A stretch of DNA of 64,000 bases, taken from NCBI GenBank assembly GCA_028278525.1, contig JANQEE010000069.1:1-64000 (forward strand). The letters run 5' to 3'. Under the pieces are notes generated by a model, which saw only the letters and a program-made list of their open reading frames with translations, made no database searches and had not been told where the DNA came from. The DNA comes from Minwuiaceae bacterium (GTDB lineage Bacteria; Pseudomonadota; Alphaproteobacteria; Minwuiales; Minwuiaceae). The translations under genes were made by a program, and so were the position numbers. This document shows positions 60,565-64,000 of the stretch, piece after piece (within the stretch, counting starts at the first letter, position 1; each line of letters starts with the position of its first letter).

Positions 60565-62495
60565 GCCTGGCCCACCTGCCCGACGTCGACCGGTTCGACA
60601 CCCTGCCCAAGCTACTGCGCCACAATGCCACCAAATTCGGCGGCGACATCGCCATGCGGGAAAAGCAGTTCGGGCTGTGGCAAACGCTCACCTGGGCCGA
60701 CTATGCCCGGCGCGTCGAACAGTTCGCGCTCGGCTTCCACAAACTCGGCATCGGCGCCGGCGACGTGGTCGGCATTATCGGCGACAGCCGGCCGGACTGG
60801 GTGGCAGCGGCGGTGGCTAGCCATGCGGTCAAGGCGATGAGCCTCGGCATCTATCAGGATTCGCTCGACCCGGAAGTCGAGTACCTGATCAACTATGCCG
60901 GCGCGCGGCTGATCGTCGCCGAGGACGAGGAGCAGGTCGACAAGATCCTGAACCTCGGCGACAGCATCGAGACGGTCGAGAAGATCGTCTATTGCGACCC
61001 GCGCGGCATGCGTAAATACGACGACCCGCGGCTGATGTCGGCGGAAGCGCTTTGGGCGTTGGCCGATCAGGCGGCCGAAGCCGAGCCCGGCCTGTACGAC
61101 CGGTTGGTCGACGCGACTGAAGGCGAGGACTGTGCGGTTCTCTGCACCACATCCGGCACGACCTCGAACCCCAAACTGGCCATGCTGCCCGCCGGTCGGC
61201 TGATCCGCCATGTCGTCGCCTATTCGGACATGGTGCCGCTCGGCCCCGACGACGAATATGTCTCGGTGCTGCCGATGCCCTGGATCGGCGAGCAGTTCTA
61301 CGCCCTGTTCCAGCCCCTCGTCTGCCGCAACAAGCTGAACTTCGTCGAAGAGCCGGAGACCATGATGCACGACATGCGGGAGATCGGGCCGACCTTCCTG
61401 CTGTTCGCACCCAGGGTCTGGGAACAGATCGCGGCGGACGTGCGCGCCCGGATCGAAGACGCGACACCGCTTAAACGGTGGATGTATCAATTCGGCATGA
61501 AGCTCGGGCTGAAGGCGGCCGAGCGGGGCCGCACCGACAAACTGGCCGACTTCCTGCTGTTTCGCGCGCTGAAAGACCGGCTCGGCTTCGCCCGGCTTCG
61601 CTATGCCGCGACCGGCGGCGCGGCGCTGGGTCCGGACACGTTCAAGTTCTTCATGGCGATGGGCGTGCCGATGCTGCAGATCTACGGCCAGACGGAACTG
61701 ATGGGCGTCTACACGATCCACCGGGCCGACGACGTGGATTTCGACACGGTCGGCAAGCCGTTCAACGACAACTATGAAGTGATGATCGACCAGCCGGACA
61801 AGAACGGCGTCGGCGAGATCGTCAGCCGCCATCCGAACATGTTCCTCGGCTATTTCAAGAACGAGGCGGCGACCGCGGAGAGCATCGTCGACGGCTGGAT
61901 GCGGACCGGCGACGCCGGCTATTACGACAAAAAAGGCCATCTGGTGGTGATCGACCGCATATCGGACATCGCGACCACCGCGGGCGGCGACCGTTTCTCG
62001 CCGCAATTTATCGAAAACAAGCTGAAGTTCTCGCCCTATATCGCGGAAGCGGTCGTGCTGGGCGATGCCAAGCCATACCTGACGGCGATGATCTGCATCC
62101 GCTTCGCGGTCGTCTCCAAATGGGCCGAGCAGCGGCGGATCGCCTTCACAACCTACACCGACCTGTCCGCCCGCGCGGAGGTGCTGGACCTGATCCGCGG
62201 CGAGATCGAGCAGGTGAACGCCTCGCTGCCGGAGGCGCAGAAGATCCGCAAATTCATCCTGCTGTACAAGGAACTGGACGCCGACGACGGCGAACTGACG
62301 CGAACCCGTAAGGTGCGCCGCAGCGTGGTCGCGGACAAGTACGACAACATCATCGGCGGGCTCTACGGGGACGCCGGCGAAATCGACATCGACACCGTGA
62401 TCACCTATCAGGACGGCAGCACGCAGCGGATCCGAACCGTGCTGGCGGTGACCCACATGCAGCCGGCGGCGGCCCTGTCGCAGGCCGCCGAATAG
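60561..62495 (+). CDS. Long-chain/aryl acid CoA ligase embedded in a liv-type operon
   Basis: A 644-residue AMP-forming acyl-CoA ligase. The P-loop LCTTSGTTSNPKLAML is near residue 194, with YGQTELMGVYT near 374, the MRTGDAGYYDKKGHLVVIDRISD hinge, and a C-terminal region with TRTRKVRRSVV containing the likely catalytic Lys area. Residues in the adenylate-forming core are intact. It is translationally coupled to the LivG-like ATPase (ATGA). It probably traps the imported acid as its CoA ester, a common arrangement in alphaproteobacterial liv-like clusters. Confidence 0.92.
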   Translation: MSLAHLPDVDRFDTLPKLLRHNATKFGGDIAMREKQFGLWQTLTWADYARRVEQFALGFHKLGIGAGDVVGIIGDSRPDWVAAAVASHAVKAMSLGIYQDSLDPEVEYLINYAGARLIVAEDEEQVDKILNLGDSIETVEKIVYCDPRGMRKYDDPRLMSAEALWALADQAAEAEPGLYDRLVDATEGEDCAVLCTTSGTTSNPKLAMLPAGRLIRHVVAYSDMVPLGPDDEYVSVLPMPWIGEQFYALFQPLVCRNKLNFVEEPETMMHDMREIGPTFLLFAPRVWEQIAADVRARIEDATPLKRWMYQFGMKLGLKAAERGRTDKLADFLLFRALKDRLGFARLRYAATGGAALGPDTFKFFMAMGVPMLQIYGQTELMGVYTIHRADDVDFDTVGKPFNDNYEVMIDQPDKNGVGEIVSRHPNMFLGYFKNEAATAESIVDGWMRTGDAGYYDKKGHLVVIDRISDIATTAGGDRFSPQFIENKLKFSPYIAEAVVLGDAKPYLTAMICIRFAVVSKWAEQRRIAFTTYTDLSARAEVLDLIRGEIEQVNASLPEAQKIRKFILLYKELDADDGELTRTRKVRRSVVADKYDNIIGGLYGDAGEIDIDTVITYQDGSTQRIRTVLAVTHMQPAAALSQAAE

Positions 62496-62521
62496 CCGGC
62501 CGCGCGGGAGTTCAGTAGCCC

Positions 62522-63415
62522 ATGAATACGTCGCTTTTGCTGCAACTGCTGGTCAACGGGCTGATCGTCGGCGCGCTCTACGGCGTGGTCGCGATGTGTT
62601 TCGTGCTGATCTACAAATCCACCCAGGTGGTGAATTTCGCCCAGGGCGAGTTCCTGCTGGTCGGCGCCTGGTTCTGCTGGTGGGTGGTCACCGACCTGGG
62701 CCTGCCGTTCTGGATCGGCTTTCCGGCCACATTGGTGTTCATGACGATCTTCGGCGTACTGATCCAGGTGGTGGTGTTGCGGCCGCTGATCGGCGAGCCG
62801 ATCATCTCTATCATCATGGTCACCATCGGCCTCGGCATCTTTTTCCAGGCGATGATGAACTGGATCTTCGGCGTCTTCGCCCAGCCGTTCCCGCCGATCT
62901 TCGAGACCGAAACCATCGCGATCTTCGGCCTGAACGTCGAGACGGCCTACATGATGAGCCTGGTCATCTCCGTCGTGATCATGATCGCTTTCGCCTACTT
63001 CTTTAAGTACTCCAACATGGGGCTGGCGATGCGGGCGACGGCGTTCGACCAGCAGGTCGCCCAGAGCCTGGGCGTTTCGATCAAGCAGGTGTTCGCCATC
63101 TCCTGGGCGATTTCGGCGGTGGTCTCGGCCGTTGCCGGCGTGGTGATCGGCATCGTCAACGGCGTGTCGTCGTCGCTCGCCTTCATCGGCATCAAGGTGT
63201 TTCCGGCGGTCATCGTCGGCGGCCTGGAATCGATCGTCGGCGCGATCATCGGCGGCCTGATCATCGGCGTGCTGGAGAACATGGCGCAATTCGTCGACAG
63301 CGAGATCCTGCACTGGGGCAACATGTACGCCATCGCGCCGTTTTACGTGCTGATCATCATCCTGATGATCAAGCCGTACGGCCTGTTCGGCGTGCGCGAC
63401 ATCGAGAGGGTTTGA
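62522..63415 (+). CDS. Branched-chain amino-acid-type ABC permease (LivH-like)
   Basis: A 297-residue permease with about eight helices. It carries GALYGVVAMCFVLIYKSTQVVNFAQGEFLLVG (family start), the cytoplasmic loop MRATAFDQQVAQSLGVSIKQVFAISWAISA, and GGLESIVGAIIGGLIIGVLEN. All are typical of LivH. It is 26 bases after the ligase gene and 3 bases before the LivM gene. Confidence 0.95.
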   Translation: MNTSLLLQLLVNGLIVGALYGVVAMCFVLIYKSTQVVNFAQGEFLLVGAWFCWWVVTDLGLPFWIGFPATLVFMTIFGVLIQVVVLRPLIGEPIISIIMVTIGLGIFFQAMMNWIFGVFAQPFPPIFETETIAIFGLNVETAYMMSLVISVVIMIAFAYFFKYSNMGLAMRATAFDQQVAQSLGVSIKQVFAISWAISAVVSAVAGVVIGIVNGVSSSLAFIGIKVFPAVIVGGLESIVGAIIGGLIIGVLENMAQFVDSEILHWGNMYAIAPFYVLIIILMIKPYGLFGVRDIERV

Positions 63416-63418
63416 GCG

Positions 63419-64000
63419 ATGGCCGGTGGCACGCCCCTGCCCTCGGGCGAATTCCATACGACCTACAAGGCGGACATGACGCTGTTTCCGTCGAAGATGT
63501 CGCGCCTGTTCTGCGCCTTCGGCGTGCTGGTGCTGTTGCTGCTGCCGCTGAACTACGGCGGGTTCCAGTTCGTCGACGCCTATCTGCTGAACCTGATGAT
63601 CCAGATCGGCATCTACGGCATCGGGGCGCTGGGCCTGAACATCCTGGTCGGCTTCACCGGGCAGATCTCGCTCGGCCATAGCGCGTTCTTCGGCTTCGGC
63701 GCGTTCGCCTCCGCCTGGATCAACAACACCACCGGCATTCCGGTATTCTTCAGCATCCCGCTGGGCGCACTGCTGACCACGGCGGTCGGCCTGATCGTCG
63801 GCATTCCCGCCGCGCGGATCCGCGGGCTGTACCTGGCGATTGCGACCCTGGCGTCGCAGTTCATCCTCGAGGACTTCTTCAACCGCGCCGACTGGTTCTC
63901 CGGCGGCGCCTCGGGCGCCCTGGCCGAGCCGTTCACGTTGTTCGGCTACGCGCTCGACACCGACGTCAAGTATTACTACGTCGTCCTGGCCTACATGGTG
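63419..64000 (+). CDS. Branched-chain amino-acid-type ABC permease (LivM-like), cut by window end
   Basis: The 194 residues present show a ~30-residue polar N-terminus and then the LivM-type core: NLMIQIGIYGIGALGLNILVGFTGQISLGHSAFFGFGAFASAW and GIPAARIRGLYLAIATLA. LivM proteins are usually 320-400 residues, so roughly half is missing. The binding protein and LivF-type ATPase of this system presumably follow outside the window. Confidence 0.93.
   Translation, partial: MAGGTPLPSGEFHTTYKADMTLFPSKMSRLFCAFGVLVLLLLPLNYGGFQFVDAYLLNLMIQIGIYGIGALGLNILVGFTGQISLGHSAFFGFGAFASAWINNTTGIPVFFSIPLGALLTTAVGLIVGIPAARIRGLYLAIATLASQFILEDFFNRADWFSGGASGALAEPFTLFGYALDTDVKYYYVVLAYMV

Overview
The window (about 65% G+C by eye) looks like a free-living alphaproteobacterium, most likely Rhodospirillales-like. 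The signs are a DUF2336 protein, a consensus CtrA-type site, GANTC/TTAA-type regulatory palindromes, TAXI-type TRAP transporters, a TipN-like polar coiled-coil protein, and intergenic repeats typical of alphaproteobacterial genomes. I found no rRNA, tRNA, CRISPR array, transposase or phage gene. This is chromosomal housekeeping and nutrient-uptake territory.

Layout. 0-2.5 kb: DUF2336 protein, rhodanese, cytochrome c. 2.5-7.8 kb (minus strand): a TRAP transporter operon with two tandem TAXI binding proteins, a fused permease and a UspA protein. 8.2-15.1 kb: an RpiR regulator translationally coupled to a class III aminotransferase, divergent from a dipeptide-type ABC transporter (two permeases and a fused double ATPase) that has no binding-protein gene here. 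15.2-18.2 kb: an HtrA-like protein that has lost its catalytic triad, then an EAL phosphodiesterase with a degenerate GGDEF domain. 18.2-19.5 kb: 1.3 kb without a gene, holding a candidate structured RNA, short UUCG-type repeats and an AT-rich island with DnaA-box-like sites. 19.5-22.2 kb: gamma-carbonic anhydrase and the D-glutamate catabolic pair dgcN-dgcA. 22.7-27.0 kb: acyl-CoA ligase, formyltransferase-like protein and oligopeptidase B. 27.4-37.1 kb: a sugar/sugar-acid uptake and oxidation locus (IlvD/Edd dehydratase, complete ABC sugar importer, DenD-like dehydrogenase, two other SDRs), interspersed with palindromic repeats. 37.2-45.4 kb: ArgE-like deacetylase, GlxA-type regulator with a PfpI protein, GNAT, TypA/BipA, a lone biotin-carrier protein, two crotonases and a GFA protein. 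45.6-52.7 kb: one 2377-residue membrane-anchored coiled-coil protein. 52.9-56.3 kb: RidA and an aerobic class I ribonucleotide reductase (nrdA-nrdB). 56.6-59.7 kb: LtaS-like phosphotransferase, glycerophosphodiester phosphodiesterase and a membrane protein. 59.7 kb to the end: a branched-chain amino-acid-type ABC transporter operon with an embedded acyl-CoA ligase, cut by the window edge.

Most striking observations. (1) The giant coiled-coil protein contains two tandem arrays of exactly 29-residue units (ten units, then seven), plus three long repeats. (2) Two copies of an 84-85 bp almost perfectly palindromic element differ only by one loop base and one compensated base pair. (3) The HtrA-like protein has lost all three catalytic residues. 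(4) The intergenic region upstream of the giant gene carries two adjacent perfect palindromes, one with TTAA half-sites around GANTC. All functional statements come from reading motifs; no database search was run.
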